DNA of 64,000 nt from Rotaria macrura (Eukaryota > Rotifera > Eurotatoria > Philodinida > Philodinidae): the NCBI GenBank assembly GCA_900239685.1, contig OENT01000203.1:1-64000 (forward strand). The letters run 5' to 3'. Below the pieces are notes generated by a model. The model ran no database searches. It worked only from the letters and a program-made list of their open reading frames with translations, and was not told the origin of the DNA. How positions within the stretch are numbered: the stretch's first letter is position 1; each line of letters opens with the position of its first letter. Shown here in pieces: positions 12,572-25,074 of this stretch. A program made the position numbers and the translations under genes.

Positions 12572-13263
12572 ATGTCATCGTCAAGTTATAAATTAATTTA
12601 TTTCGCCGTGCGCGGCTTGGCTGAAACATCACGTATGTTATTTAAGGCTGCTGGTCAAGAATTCGAAGATTATCGTTATCCAATCACAATTAATGGAGGT
12701 CAATATTTAAGACCAGAATGGGATGCCGACAAATCGAAATATACTTATGAAAAAATTCCAGTGCTTGAAATTGATGGGGGCAAATATACGATAGCTCAGT
12801 CAAAAGCTATTGAAAGATTTTTAGCACGTCGTTTCAATATGTTAGGTAACAGCGATATTGAAGCTGCTTTAATAGGTAAGAAGATTGAAGGGATGTTCAT
12901 GTAAATTAATTTTATACTTGAATAGATGCGGCTGGTGAACAAATCACTGATGTTAAACAAGCTTATAACAAGGCAAAAGCTGCTGATACTGATAGTGTTA
13001 AAAAGTTTTTTGAAGAAGACTTAACAAAAACTTTCACAATCTTTGAAAAACAGGCAGCTAAAGATAGTTCTGGCTATTGGATTGGTTCACGTTTGTCATT
13101 ATTTGATATTCAACTTTTTAATTTAATACACTTTTTCGATGATCAAGAAAGTGTTCAAAAAGCATTAAAAAATTGTCCAACATTGAAGGCTATTCATGAT
13201 AAAGTTGAACAAACACCTGAGATTAAAAAATGGCTTGATGAACGTCCACAAACAATAATGTAA
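12572..13263 (+). CDS. Sigma-class glutathione S-transferase
   Basis: Cytosolic glutathione transferase of the sigma type, the class that includes haematopoietic prostaglandin D synthase. Exons 12572-12875 and 12926-13263 join in phase 1 across a 50 bp intron and give 213 residues, the usual length. The N-terminal thioredoxin-like domain starts SYKLIYFAVRGLAE; Tyr10 sits where sigma enzymes have the catalytic tyrosine. KIPVLEIDGG and AQSKAIERFLAR follow, with the conserved cis-Pro and the QS pair that binds the gamma-glutamyl group. The helical C-terminal domain runs from about residue 90 and contains GSRLSLFDIQLFN, matching the hydrophobic-staple/N-capping region. The ATG is preceded by a likely splice acceptor. 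Substrate cannot be predicted. Confidence 0.92.
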
Positions 13264-15460
13264 TAAGAACAAGAAGAAAAACAACACAAATATTCTTAAC
13301 AGATAGATTTCGAATTTATTATCTATGTTGGTTTGGTATCTTTTGAAGTAGATGAAATAAATGATGAGTTAGATAGAATTGAAAAATTTAGATACGACTT
13401 TATCAATGTGTACTTGACCAATGCATGGATTTCTTTTTGATTCAATACTTCTTCTAAAGTCAGGATATGGTGTCGACGAAGTTACATTTCAATGAATTCA
13501 AACTTTTTTTTAGTACGATTGATATGAACAACTGAAAGTAGACTTGAACAATTTTTGAATAGTGCATTTCACTATGCTCTGTCTGTATGTTACATAGGAA
13601 AAGTTTTTCAAGACGTCATTAGGTATTCATGGATATGTAAGATACTTCAGAGGAAATATACTGTTGACGGTGTTGTTTAACGGAAAATTCAACACCAATT
13701 CACCAAAGCGCTACGAAGTAAAACTATTTTTTAGTTCTTTTGCGATAGATGCTGAATAACTTTTCTCAATGAAACAATTCTAATGACGTAAAATACTGCG
13801 TGCTTTTCACCACTTTTAGTTGAAATATCACATAAAAAGGTCAGTCCACATTTCATCATAAAATATAAATATCTCGAGAATAGTAATAGATGCATACACC
13901 GCTAAATTTTTCACTGGTTATAGAACTTTCAAAAGTATGCGTACGGTGCAAATTCGAGCCGAAACAAATGAGCTATTGAATAATTATTCGGAATCCAATT
14001 TGCAAAAAGAATCGACTAAGTGAACGATCCTAAACTTTGAAACAAAGTTTCGTTTTTCTCCATCGAAAAGAAAAGTCATTCGGAAGAAGTTCCTCTTATC
14101 AGCGTGTTTTTCTCAAAACACTTTGTTCTTCTGAATACTTTCGCTTTTCTTGAACTTGCATCCAGACGAAGAAAACTCAAAGATAACGTCATTTTACGCA
14201 CAATAATTCGAGCGAATAGGTAAGAAAAAAGTAAAAATAGAAATCAGAAAGATATAACTACAATTCGCAATAACTTTTCAAAGTCTACAAAACGGATTAT
14301 TTATTCTCCTCTTTACGTTACTTTCATGCTTGGAAACTTTCAGTTTCTTCGTGGATGTCCGTACAAAATACGACTTTTGTACATTTTCAGTCTCATAACT
14401 CAGCTACATTATGAGCTAGAGAACTGTAATTTTGGAATGGCAGTGAAACAGTCAAGGAGGAATAGAATATTTAAAAATAACTGTTCAATTACATTCAATA
14501 GAAGAGAAGTTATTGGCGAAATACAGCTGAAATTCTAATAGTAATAAAAGATTGAAATTCATCCACTTAAATGATTCATAAAGAAAAAGATTCGTATTTA
14601 TGTCTCGTCTTAGTTAACGGCAGATGAACCCACATTCAATAAGATGAATTCAAAATCGTCACTGTCTCTTTGCATTTACACAGCTGAATATAGAATGATT
14701 CCCAGTTATTAAGAAAGACATTATATGTAATTCTTCCTGAATTACAAATGAAAATAGTGAATTGAGACGAATATTTAAGCTCAAGATAGACTCAAAGTTG
14801 TCTGAACCATCTTATCATAGAGGAAACTTGACTGGAACATAATTTTCAACGTTACTCCATATAGATTTAATCTAACCGACTGAAACCCTTGCTCTATCGT
14901 CAAGAAATAAGAAAAATTGTTAAAATTATAGAACTACTCTTAACTTTCAGAGTATAAAGGAATATTTAGTCATAAATTTCAACTAAAAGACACGAAAATT
15001 GAAGTAAATTTTCATTCTTAAACAATAGAATTTATTCAAACTTCATAGTGGTCAACAGATGGGCAAGTCAGAGGTTTTTGAGGCTCAATTCAATTCAAGT
15101 AATAGAAACCATACCTTCTCATATAACCAGTGCTTAGCTATAGTATATGAAAGTTTTTCTTTTTCGTTGTTTCTATTTTGATAGCTAAATTTACTTTAAA
15201 CAAGATTTAGATGCATAAATCACACAACATGTCCATTTCGATGAATTGACTTGAGACTTGGTTTAAAGGTCACATCAGAACAATCGTGAAAAACTATCAA
15301 GTCCTTCTTAACTGAACTTGTCCATCTTTGTAGTGATTCATGACTAAATAATCTCTAGATGTGAAAGCTTCAAAATTTTGAAGAAGTACTCAGCATTACT
15401 GATCTTTAACTTTTGATTTTGATTTTGATAGAACAATTATGTTACGATAAATACTATATG

Positions 15461-16268
15461 GTAACAGTCAAAAATCTCCCTGAAATATTTTCCCTCACAA
15501 AAATCTTCTCTGTAAAAATGTCCCCAGCAAAAATGTTCTACGGAAAAACGTCCCTTGATATAATGTTTTCGTTGATTATTTATTTTTTATTGTTCAAGTG
15601 AATGTTATTCACACAGATGACGCCTTAAGAAAAGAAATATATCGATGCAAATATTCGTGATTTGTTGCAGAGGATTGGACTACTCTATAAAGAATGCAAT
15701 AGGAACGAGAGAACCTTTCACATAACTAATAGTTGTTGAGCCAAGGTGGAAAGTGTAGATTTGAAACCCCAAGCAACTCAGCATCTTCGAAAACATTTCA
15801 GCATCTCTATCTTCTTTCACTATGAGCATCACAGCATCATATCAGCACCTTTTTGGCATCTTTAGTTTTTTCTCAGGAATTTATGGTAGAATTTGATGCT
15901 TATGTATTACCAAGGCAATATCAGCACGTACTGACTAAAGTCTACACTAAGTTGTTAAGAAAAACTGAAGATCCCGAAAAGGTGCTGATATGATGCTGGG
16001 GGTTTCAAACCTGCAATTTCCCCCTTCTGTTATGCTAAACTTTCTTTTTTTGTTTCAAGTGCAAAACAATTTGGAATTTTATTCTTTTAATTTGTTTTGT
16101 CTAGGATAGTTTCCTGTACTTAATTCTATCGTAAACTATAACCCCTATTTTAGAAAAAAAAATCTAGAAAACAAAGGATAGATTTTCGAGGAACATTTCT
16201 TCCGGAGACATTTTTGCAAGGGACATTGTAAAACAAGGATATTTTTTTAGGGACATTTTTGACAGTAC
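15461..16268. mobile_element. 0.8 kb foldback-like element with long degenerate inverted repeats
   Basis: The left arm begins GTAACAGTCAAAAATCTCCC. The right arm, reverse-complemented, begins GTACTGTCAAAAATGTCCCT. Both arms (about 80-100 bp) carry several variants of a short AAAAATGTCCC unit, so each arm is itself repetitive. It has no ORF and no clear target duplication. A smaller inverted-repeat element (15760-16009) is inserted inside. Confidence 0.65.
15760..16009. mobile_element. 250 bp inverted-repeat element (MITE) nested in the 15461-16268 element
   Basis: Termini are TTTGAAACCCC on the left and GGGGTTTCAAA on the right. An internal inverted repeat, AGCATCATATCAGCACCTTT, occurs at about 15830-15850 and, in reverse, at about 15979-15997. 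The whole unit could fold into a hairpin. It has no coding capacity. Confidence 0.7.
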
Positions 16269-19209
16269 TCTACTAAATTCAATGAAAACAAGTATACGTT
16301 TCAATGGAAGAACAATATTGAATGCTTAACTTTGTAAACTTTGCAATTTCAAGAACTTTAGTACCTTAAAATTTTAACAATTATCGTTGAACTACCCCGA
16401 TATCAGAGCGTCAAATAGAATTACTTTTACGTAAAAAGACAAATATCATTCATCAGCTATTGTACAATAGTTTTGTTTTCAGCTGCTTGCAGTACAGTAA
16501 AATCAATATCGCTAGTATTTATTCAACACAGTCATTAAAAAAGAACTATTCCCATTTTTCATATAGATTCTTAAAATCAGAGTGCCTTCATGAAGAATAT
16601 GAGACGAATGGTAGGATAATGATGTGACTATTTCAAAAACGCTATCTACAGTGTGAAAGTTAAGACAACGAGAAGTTGTACTCCCGTTGAAGAATTAAAT
16701 TTTAGCGTTGATCCCACCGGGGACTGAAACCGTATTGGTAAATTTTTTGTCTTTGATGGAGCAAATAGAACTGTGTTTAAATATAATTTCACAAAAAAAA
16801 TTGCAAACGTTCTTTATCAATAAATTTAAGTATGATAGATTTATCGATTGAGCGTAGATAATGTTTGAGTTATACCTATAGATAACAGCTACAAGTGTGA
16901 ATGATGATAGAAAATTAATTATTTTTTAAAATACTTTCAAAGACAAATGACAATCATTTGTTACTTGTATTGTTAAACTGTGTCTCACTGTCTATGAGAA
17001 TATACGACTGAAAGTATTGAAACATAGATTTATCGCCGTTGTTAGCATGTAAAAGTTGAAAAAGCATTTAGATTTTCTTAAAACTGAATATTTTCAGTAG
17101 TGAAGTAATTATAATAATTCTAATTTGAATTTTTGTTTTAATACATGGCGTCTTTTGTAGAATTATGATTGTGATGAGACTTTGACAAAATTCATTTCTC
17201 TCCAAAAATTTGTTTACTTCTCATATTAGAAATGCTGAACTTAATCAAAAACATTCCATCCATCCTTCAACATTGAATGATAAATGACTTCTAATACATA
17301 TCCTTGTAATACTACTAAACGAACAGCGATTCGGTAATTTTTCAATCACGATTATAAATCCATCAAGGATTAGAGAAATCTTTCGCTTAACTTCTTTTTC
17401 AATTCAATTAGTTGAATGTTCGATACTACTTATGAAAAAATAGATACAATGTCTAAGATTAATCTTCTTGAATAAATTCTAGCAAAAAAAAACATACTCA
17501 TTTAAAAGTCTGCAAAAATGTATTAGTCTTCGTTGAAGATACATGGTTTTAAATGACAGCAATACTGAAGAAATTTAGATTTTGTCGACGTGGCAGTTCT
17601 TTGTTTTCATTATCCGAAAACTGTCCAAGGGAAGTAATTCGAATGTTTTGTAATCTTACATTGACTAATATTTCATTTCAAAACTATCAATGTTTAAATT
17701 CAATGTACACAAGATTAACTGGTTTATCTTTTGACTGTATTCGAATAAGGTATTGTTAATTCTATCTAACTAGGACAAAAGGCATCTTTGTGTTATTAAT
17801 CTTTCAGGGAAAGTGCAGTTTTTGAAAAGAAATCTTATTGATTTTATCATGTTTTGGAGGGATCGATAAAAGCAACTTGTTAACTTAGCCAGTCTGGTAT
17901 TAAAGTATGAAACTTTTTTTTTCTACAAATTTTCATTGTTTAATCTCGACTGCTTGGATTTGTCATGAAAAATGTATAACAGTGAGGATGCATAAAAGAT
18001 TTGATTTAAAAGTTACACGTATTATTTTCCTTAACAACACATTTGAGATGTGAAGAACATGTTTTTATTACCATACTTGATGTGTGAAATGATGTCGTCA
18101 ATGTTTCTTTTTAATTTTCGTTTCACTTTGATAAAGTCTACTCAACATCGAAGCAAAAAATCACAGATATCACAAGTAAATAAAAGAAATTCATGATACA
18201 TTACTGATCATCTATGGATAACAGATCACAGAAGTATCAGAAATCAGTCATCAGATAACCAAACATCGAATAGAGATGTTTTTTCTTTATACAGTAGCTA
18301 TGCTGTCTGTCAATCATGTGAACTAAATAGAGTCCAATGCTAACAATAGTCAAACGAACGATTAATATATTTAGAAAGAAATTGCATTTGTAGTATTTCT
18401 TTTCATCTAATATTTAGTACAGCAGTATGAGGTTTCTTGAGAAACATATTCGTTTGTTCATAAATAGAGAATTACTGAAATCGAGAAATATTGTAGTCTT
18501 TGAAGATCAAAAAGATTTTTTCATTTTTTGTCGCTATTTAATATGTCTTATTTTCAAATTTGATGACAATAAACAGAAAACTATTATCATTTATATCAAA
18601 GTAAGATTTAAATTTTAGATTAAAAACAACGCATAATTGTCATATTAGAACAAATACAATTCAAATGGTTGATAGTTTTTGAGAATTAGCTAGTTATTTT
18701 CAATCATGTTTTGTTTGAATCAGTATGCCACAATGACTATCTCATACTATGAATTTTTAACTACATCTTAAATCTTGTTTATACTTTTCATATCTGTTTT
18801 AGGTTTGACGAAGTTCTTCTGATGTTTTGTCCACCAATCTTTCTTTTGTTAGTTGATATATGATCATTTAAAAGTGAGGATCATTATTGGACTCGTTAAC
18901 TTTTATGAGCCTATGAAATATGTGTTTCAAGTCTAATTATCTACGCATCCAATATTATTGCTGGCATTGGGTAGCCTCCTTTCAAATATCAGTCACGAAG
19001 GCGGCATTGACCAATCATATAAAGCCGAACAGCTGTAATTATACTTTCATTCATACATCATGCATACATATTGCTTACTTTTTTCCGTTTTGTCGAAACA
19101 ATCGACCAATAGATTTGCTTTATACAAAAGTAGCTTAATACTAACGAACGAGCGTCAATCTGATTTTGTTTGAACCGTATTCCTATTCAATTCATCACAA
19201 ATTTAAGAC

Positions 19210-20805
19210 ATGAGTTCTCGTAAGTTAAAATTTACCGACTTGATTATTACTATTTACCTCGTTGATTCTGTTTAGGTGGTCCTATGCGTCTGTCAAAAGC
19301 TTATCCTCATGCACAACAACAACAACAGCAAACGCAACAGCCATCTCAATTTTATCAACCTACAATGCCCGATCGTGTGTATTAACTTAGATTTATAATT
19401 AGTTTTACGAATTTTTTTTTCATACTCTCCAGCTCAATTACAAATGAATCCTACGTATGGAGGTGACTTCATGAATCAACCACCAGTACCTCCATCTTAT
19501 GGAAATGATTTTTCAATGCCACAGGCACCAGCATCTACATCTTATGGAAATGATTTTTCAATGCCACAAGCACCAGCACCCACATCTTATGGAAATGATT
19601 TTTCGATGCAACAACCATCAGCATCTACATCTTATGCAACCGATTATAATATGCCTCGACCACAAACAATGCCTGCGAATAATACTTTTTTTTCACCACA
19701 AACTGCTTTCTATGCTCCATCATCTCAACAACAAATGTTTTCTAATCAAACTATGCCAGGAATGGAATATTTTGCTAATAATGCTTTTCTCAATGTTGGC
19801 TTGAATGTTGTCGAACAAGGCATGAAAGATATAACAGGCAAAACTGTTGATATGCTTCCAACTAAAGTAAAGAATATACTTTTATATTGACTTAAATATT
19901 GATTTATTTCAAATAAGTTTAGATGAAAAAATCTTTATCATCAATAAAATATTATTTTGCTGTCGACCAAACTTATGTGTTAAAAAAGCTTTGCTTACTC
20001 TTATTTCCATTTCGACCAAGGGTAAGAAAAATCATTTCCAAAAGATACAATGAAGTAATTCTTTTTTTTTTGTATATAGAATTGGTCACTTGGATACAGT
20101 GCCGATGAACCAGTACCCCCACGTGCTGATACAAATGCACCCGATTATTATATTCCTTGTAAGATGAAAAATGTAATTCAAATTCTTTTCATGGAAAATT
20201 TTCTTCTCGTAATTTATAGTAATGAGTGCCATAACATATGTTCTTGTTGCCGGTCTTGTCCTTGGTATACAGGATAAGTAAGACGTTTATGTTGTGAATT
20301 TTTATTCATTCTTCAAATTTCTTCTCATCTTTAGATTTACACCTGAACAGTTGGGTATGCATGCATCATCGGTGCTTGTTTGGAACATAATCGAAATCGG
20401 TGCTCTCTGCTTTACATTTTACATACTGAATGTTCAATCAAAATTACGTACACTTGATTTAATAGCCTATTGTGGTTATAAATATGTTGGAATGATTGCA
20501 GCAGTATCGTCATATCTATTGACTCATTCATTATTTGTGTATCGTTGTTCATTACTCTATGTCAGCTTATCATTATCATATTTTCTTGTATGTTATTTAA
20601 TTTTTTTCTTTCTGATTTAGTAATTGTTTATTTTGAACTAATTTTGTAGGTCAAATGTCTTCGACTACAGATCTTACCCGATACAGGTGGATCACAATCT
20701 TACGGTACAAGTGGAAGTAAACGTCGTATTTATTTACTTCTTCTTATTGTTATAATTCAACCCTTATTTATCTGGTATTTAACACGACATTTAATTATCA
20801 ATTGA
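19210..20805 (+). CDS. YIF1: YIF1 (Yip1-interacting factor), Golgi/ER transport membrane protein
   Basis: Multispan protein of early secretory vesicles that partners YIP1 and Rab GTPases in ER-Golgi traffic. Eight exons: 19210-19219, 19276-19374, 19433-19866, 19923-20021, 20080-20158, 20220-20277, 20335-20587, 20650-20805. Phases agree and give 395 residues, longer than typical YIF1 (about 290-310). The core is conserved: KYYFAVDQTYVLKKL, then LLLFPFRPRNWSLGY, then DTNAPDYYIPLMSAITYVL. Five hydrophobic segments follow up to the C-terminal IYLLLLIVIIQPLFIWYLT. The extra length is an N-terminal Gln/Pro-rich region with a 15-residue tandem repeat based on SYGNDFSMPQAPAST. The first exon codes only three residues plus one base. 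An AATAAA lies 12 bases after the stop (20817), implying a very short 3' UTR. MRPS12 starts 135 bp downstream. Confidence 0.92.
19491..19650 (+). repeat. 45 bp in-frame tandem repeat in YIF1, about 3.5 copies
   Basis: The unit encodes SYGNDFSMPQAPAST; three close copies are followed by a diverged one (SYATDYNMPRPQ). Copies are nearly identical at DNA level in the first two, suggesting recent expansion. Confidence 0.8.
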
Positions 20806-20940
20806 GAAAGAAAAACAATAAAACTCGATACTAAAATAAAACTCTACATCATATTTACTTTGTGTTTTGTTTTTTTCAACTTATTTATGGTTTGTGTTTT
20901 AGATAGTCTTATTTAAAAAATAATAAAAACACACAGTAGT

Positions 20941-22830
20941 ATGTGGAACAGCATATTGAAACCATTGGTATCGACAACAAATTTAATAACATCATCGTTT
21001 TTAATTCGTCGTTCATTCAATACTCTTTGGCATATGCATACAAATACGTTATGGATAACAGGCGTACGTCCTCAACCAAAAAGTAAAATGGATGAACAGC
21101 CGACGATGCGAGGTCTGTATTTCAAGTAATATCGAAGAGATTCATTATCAAGAAGAGAAAAAGCATCGAACGTTTTTCTTCTTGACCTTTTTTTGCTTGA
21201 CGACTGACGACTAGGGAATGGTGAACATTGATATTGATGACTAAACTGTACTTCATCGGTCTTCTTACGAAATAGCAATAAAGTCAACAAATAATTTCTT
21301 GTATTTTGATAAAGATAGCGTTCGACATGGAGAAGGAAATTTATGATTTTAGAAGTCTCATTCGATATTTCAATCCTACATCTATCATCAATGCATATTC
21401 CAGGTCAAAAATTTGAATTTTGTGTTATTTAAGAAAACAAGTCCATATAGGATTTGATGATTACAATCAAAAAGAGATCGTCTACAACTATGGATAGAAA
21501 CATGCTATCAACACTAGAACAGGTGTAAATACTTTTTCTACGAGATATAAAAACAATATTTCGATATTTCTATATAACTAGTAAACAAAAAGTTAATAAG
21601 TAGTTTAGTTTTAATATATCCTTGAACAGAACAGTATTTTATATTTTCTTCATGAATAAAGTCATTCAGCCACGAGGCTTAAAGGCCATCAATCTGTAAA
21701 TAACTAATGAATAAGTCGCAAAACTATTTATGAACTATCAGTTCAAACATATTGACCATAGCGTCACTTGATGTAACCCCAATATTAAATTATTACTCAT
21801 GTAATCCGATCCGTGTTAATGGCTGATCTTGAAAGTGTTCCTCTCGTAGTCATGTATTAATATAAGGGGCATTTTAACGAACGAAGGTGTTATCCATAAC
21901 TTTTGAATAAAGTAGACAACAAAATTTCTTGTGTCTGATACAATTTAGATATGGAAACGTTAGTTTTCCTCCAAAATGAGGAAAGGCGATTATAAGGTTT
22001 TGATCAAAAGGCGGGATATATGTAAATGTATGGAGGAAGACTTTCTCTATTCCAAAACATATATATTTTTCATTTCTGTTGTGCACCGATGATTTGGAAA
22101 ATTATCGTCATATTCGCAGTAGTGTACAATAAAAGGCAGCGAATGTGGTGTGATCTATTTAAATCATCGGTGCACAACAAAAATTTATAATTTATGTGCC
22201 ACCAGACCTCGCTTAATATAAGCATATCCTGCTTTTTGGTCAAATACTGGCATGAAACTTATAAACACCTTTCGTAAAATACAAAACTCAGATAATAGAA
22301 AACCAGAAATATATCCAACAAGTTTGATGAACTCTAGAAAATAAAAGAAACAAAATATTCTTTAATAAATCTTTAGACAAAACCGCATTGATCGTATATT
22401 CACATTTTCAATGTAAGATTGCAAATTCTATTTTGATTCAAGTTATTAGGAGAAAACACGATTAAAAATCGATTGTACGTTTCTTCCGTTATTGAAACCT
22501 GTTCTGACTAATTATTAATGATGATCATTAGTTTTTTTTTTCGTTTTTTCTATCATAGGTATTGTACTTAAAACATTGATTCGAAAGCCAAGAAAACCAA
22601 ACTCAGCTAATCGTAAATGTTGTCGTGTTCGTCTAGCTAATGGAGTTGAAGTTATTGCACATATCCCAGGTGAAGGACATAACTTACAAGAACATCATAG
22701 TGTTTTGGTACGAGGTGGACGAACAAAAGATTTACCCGGTGTACATTATAAAGTTGTTCGTGGTAAATTAGATTGTAATTTACCAGTAAAAAGACAGACA
22801 ACCTTGCCGGCTAGTGCTACAGCGAATTAA
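20941..22830 (+). CDS. MRPS12: Mitochondrial ribosomal protein S12 (uS12m)
   Basis: Small-subunit mitoribosome protein at the decoding centre. Two exons, 20941-21112 and 22559-22830, joined in phase 1, give 147 residues (human protein is 138). Exon 1 encodes a mitochondrial presequence-like N-terminus ([14 protein letters not shown], basic and hydroxylated) and ends at the conserved QPTMRG. Exon 2 continues [19 protein letters not shown], then [20 protein letters not shown] and [14 protein letters not shown], the invariant uS12 core containing the KPNSA decoding loop. The intron is 1,446 bp, about 25 times the local norm, and holds an 18 bp perfect inverted repeat. The ATG at 20941 follows the YIF1 stop by only 135 bp, so the promoter is compact or overlaps the YIF1 3' UTR. 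Confidence 0.93.
22078..22178. repeat. Perfect 18 bp inverted repeat (hairpin or tiny MITE) in the MRPS12 intron
   Basis: GTTGTGCACCGATGATTT at 22078-22095 is exactly inverted as AAATCATCGGTGCACAAC at 22161-22178, with a 65 bp spacer. No target duplication flanks it. It could be a very short non-autonomous element or a transcribed hairpin. Confidence 0.8.
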
Positions 22831-25074
22831 TGTTGAATTTTCTGTTTGTTTGCGTGTTTTTTATACTGACATTAGGAAAAAAAGAAAATGATCAACACAT
22901 CAAAAACAAATCTATTTTTTAAATGTACGGCGAATACCAAAAGGAAAAAATTTGACACATATTGGATATTATGTATGCTGTCATATAATACGAGTAATAT
23001 CAACATTTGTAAAAACAAAAAAATTCAATCAATTTTCAAACTAATTTTATTCTAATCATATTGTTTCATCGTCACGAAAATGATCTAAGAATAGCGGACG
23101 TCGAAAAACTCAGTTTATCATTGAACCAATCCATTGATGACTTTCATCCAGAGATGTCAACAGAGTAACTTTTCGCACCTTGCCGTGTACTGTTGAGAAA
23201 AAATTCATAAAATAAAAAAGACATCCTGCTCTGTCCTGTATCTTGTACCCTGTACCGTACCTGATTCTATTGACTAGAAAAATATAACTTCAAAAATATA
23301 TTTCTCCTTTGGTCGAATCGAGCTATTAGAGCACAATAAATTGTACTCTGTTGAGCTGACACTCTGCCTTAATCGTTATTTCCTATCAAGTTTATGCGCA
23401 AGCAATCTTCCACACTCTATCATACAATAAAGCTTTATGCAAGCCGATTTTACAATAATAATAAATCAAACAATACAATACTTGAGTATCACAGAAAAAC
23501 AAAAGAAATAAACAACACAAAGTATACATCCACACTGATAACCTCTACTATAAAACTTGATGTGAAAAATGTTCAAGGAAAAAAGATAGCTCCATGAGTT
23601 AGGACCAGAGACTTTGACATAATACCTTTTCCCACCCTGTCCTGCTCTGCTAATAAAATAGTCATCGAATAAAAAATCCCACTGCCTTCTGTACACCACA
23701 GCTTCCATCTTACTTGGATTCGGAAATTATCGCTAATAAAATTGAATAACCAACAATGAATAGTATTTTATAACTTAATATCATTTCCAATTGGTTATCA
23801 ACAGTTGAACTTTGAAATTTCACTATAGATCACCGAGACTTTTTTTATTGATCAGCAATACTTTATAGATAGAGAATATTTATTCAACGTTGTGTAAACA
23901 ATTTGATATATAAGACAAGTAACTGGAGAAATGTACAGTGATTATTTCTGAAACACAATCTAAAACACGAGTTGTAATACAAATCCTTTGGTAAACTTTT
24001 CACTTTCCTTTGCTTAACGTTCAACCGGAAGCACTAAACGATAATCTGATCAAATCTATTTAACCAAATTTCATGATAGAACTTGATAGTTTTATTTCAT
24101 ACTTATGAAAACAGCTATTTATTTAAAATACTAGTTCTTTTATTATCTGATATTGATCATAACAAAAATAAACAGAGCATTCAATTTGTTATAGACATTA
24201 ATAGTTGATCAGAGTCAATAAATAGCCGATGTTATTTTGTAACAAGAGACTCGTAAATCTAATGAAGCAATCTGGAATGATCATTGTAAATCCAATCGAG
24301 TATAGATTTTCTACTGATGAGTTGGATTTTTTAGTTACAATCAGTTTCGATGGACCTTGATACTTATAAGCAATATCAACTAAATACTTAAGCTGATTTT
24401 TTCATGGTTTATCAGAGCAATTTTGTGATTGTTTGTTTCTTCAATGGTTATTTCTTCAGTTATTAGTAAGTTTTCATACAATACAATCTTCAAATTACAT
24501 TGAATTTTTGGTTGTTCTTATTTATCAATCAATCAATCAATCGATCGATCTATTGAATCATAGCATGCCATAATAATTAGATAACGAGAGATAAATCATT
24601 CGAAGTTGCTATGTTTACTTGTCTGATCCATAAAATTCTCCATATGTTTACATGTCTATCTGAAGAAAAAAAATCGGAAATTATCTTTCGCATATTACTA
24701 CTATTTGGCTTTCTCTTGTTCTTGACATATCTAGTCCATCCTCCTCGACATATCTTCATAGATGAATCAGAGTAGTATTCATATTAATATTCTCCATTTT
24801 TTTTTCTTCTTTCCTGTTAGTCTTCTTTTTGTCTCGACGACAAAGATTCATGCGAATGACTCGACTGAAACGAACGAATCGATGAATAGAAGAAGAAACA
24901 ATCGATCGTATAATAATGTGTTGCTACACTTCTTTTCTCTGTTTTTTTTCTCTTTCTTAATACACTAGTGATTCATATTCATATAAATGCGTTACAGATC
25001 CAACACTATTTGTCTGCATATAATAAGAGATCATTTTTCGTCGTACTCATATACTTCTGTATTTCTTTTTCAAG
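22831..25074. other. Intergenic, MRPS12 to PACSIN
   Basis: About 2.2 kb without a supported gene. A CCTGTCCTG/TACCCTGTACC-rich patch lies at about 23220-23265, with a similar CCCTGTCCTGCTCTGC at about 23635. A short ATCA/ATCG tandem run lies near 24523-24548. The PACSIN ATG follows directly after TTTTTCAAG, a good acceptor, so a 5' UTR intron probably starts in this interval. Confidence 0.5.

Larger units (their letters stand above)
13264..19209. other. Gene-poor gap of about 5.9 kb
   Basis: Only short ORFs without family signatures are present. The recognisable content is the nested inverted-repeat element pair at 15461-16268, described separately. The 300 bases before 19210 probably contain the YIF1 promoter. 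I found no RNA gene. Confidence 0.5.
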
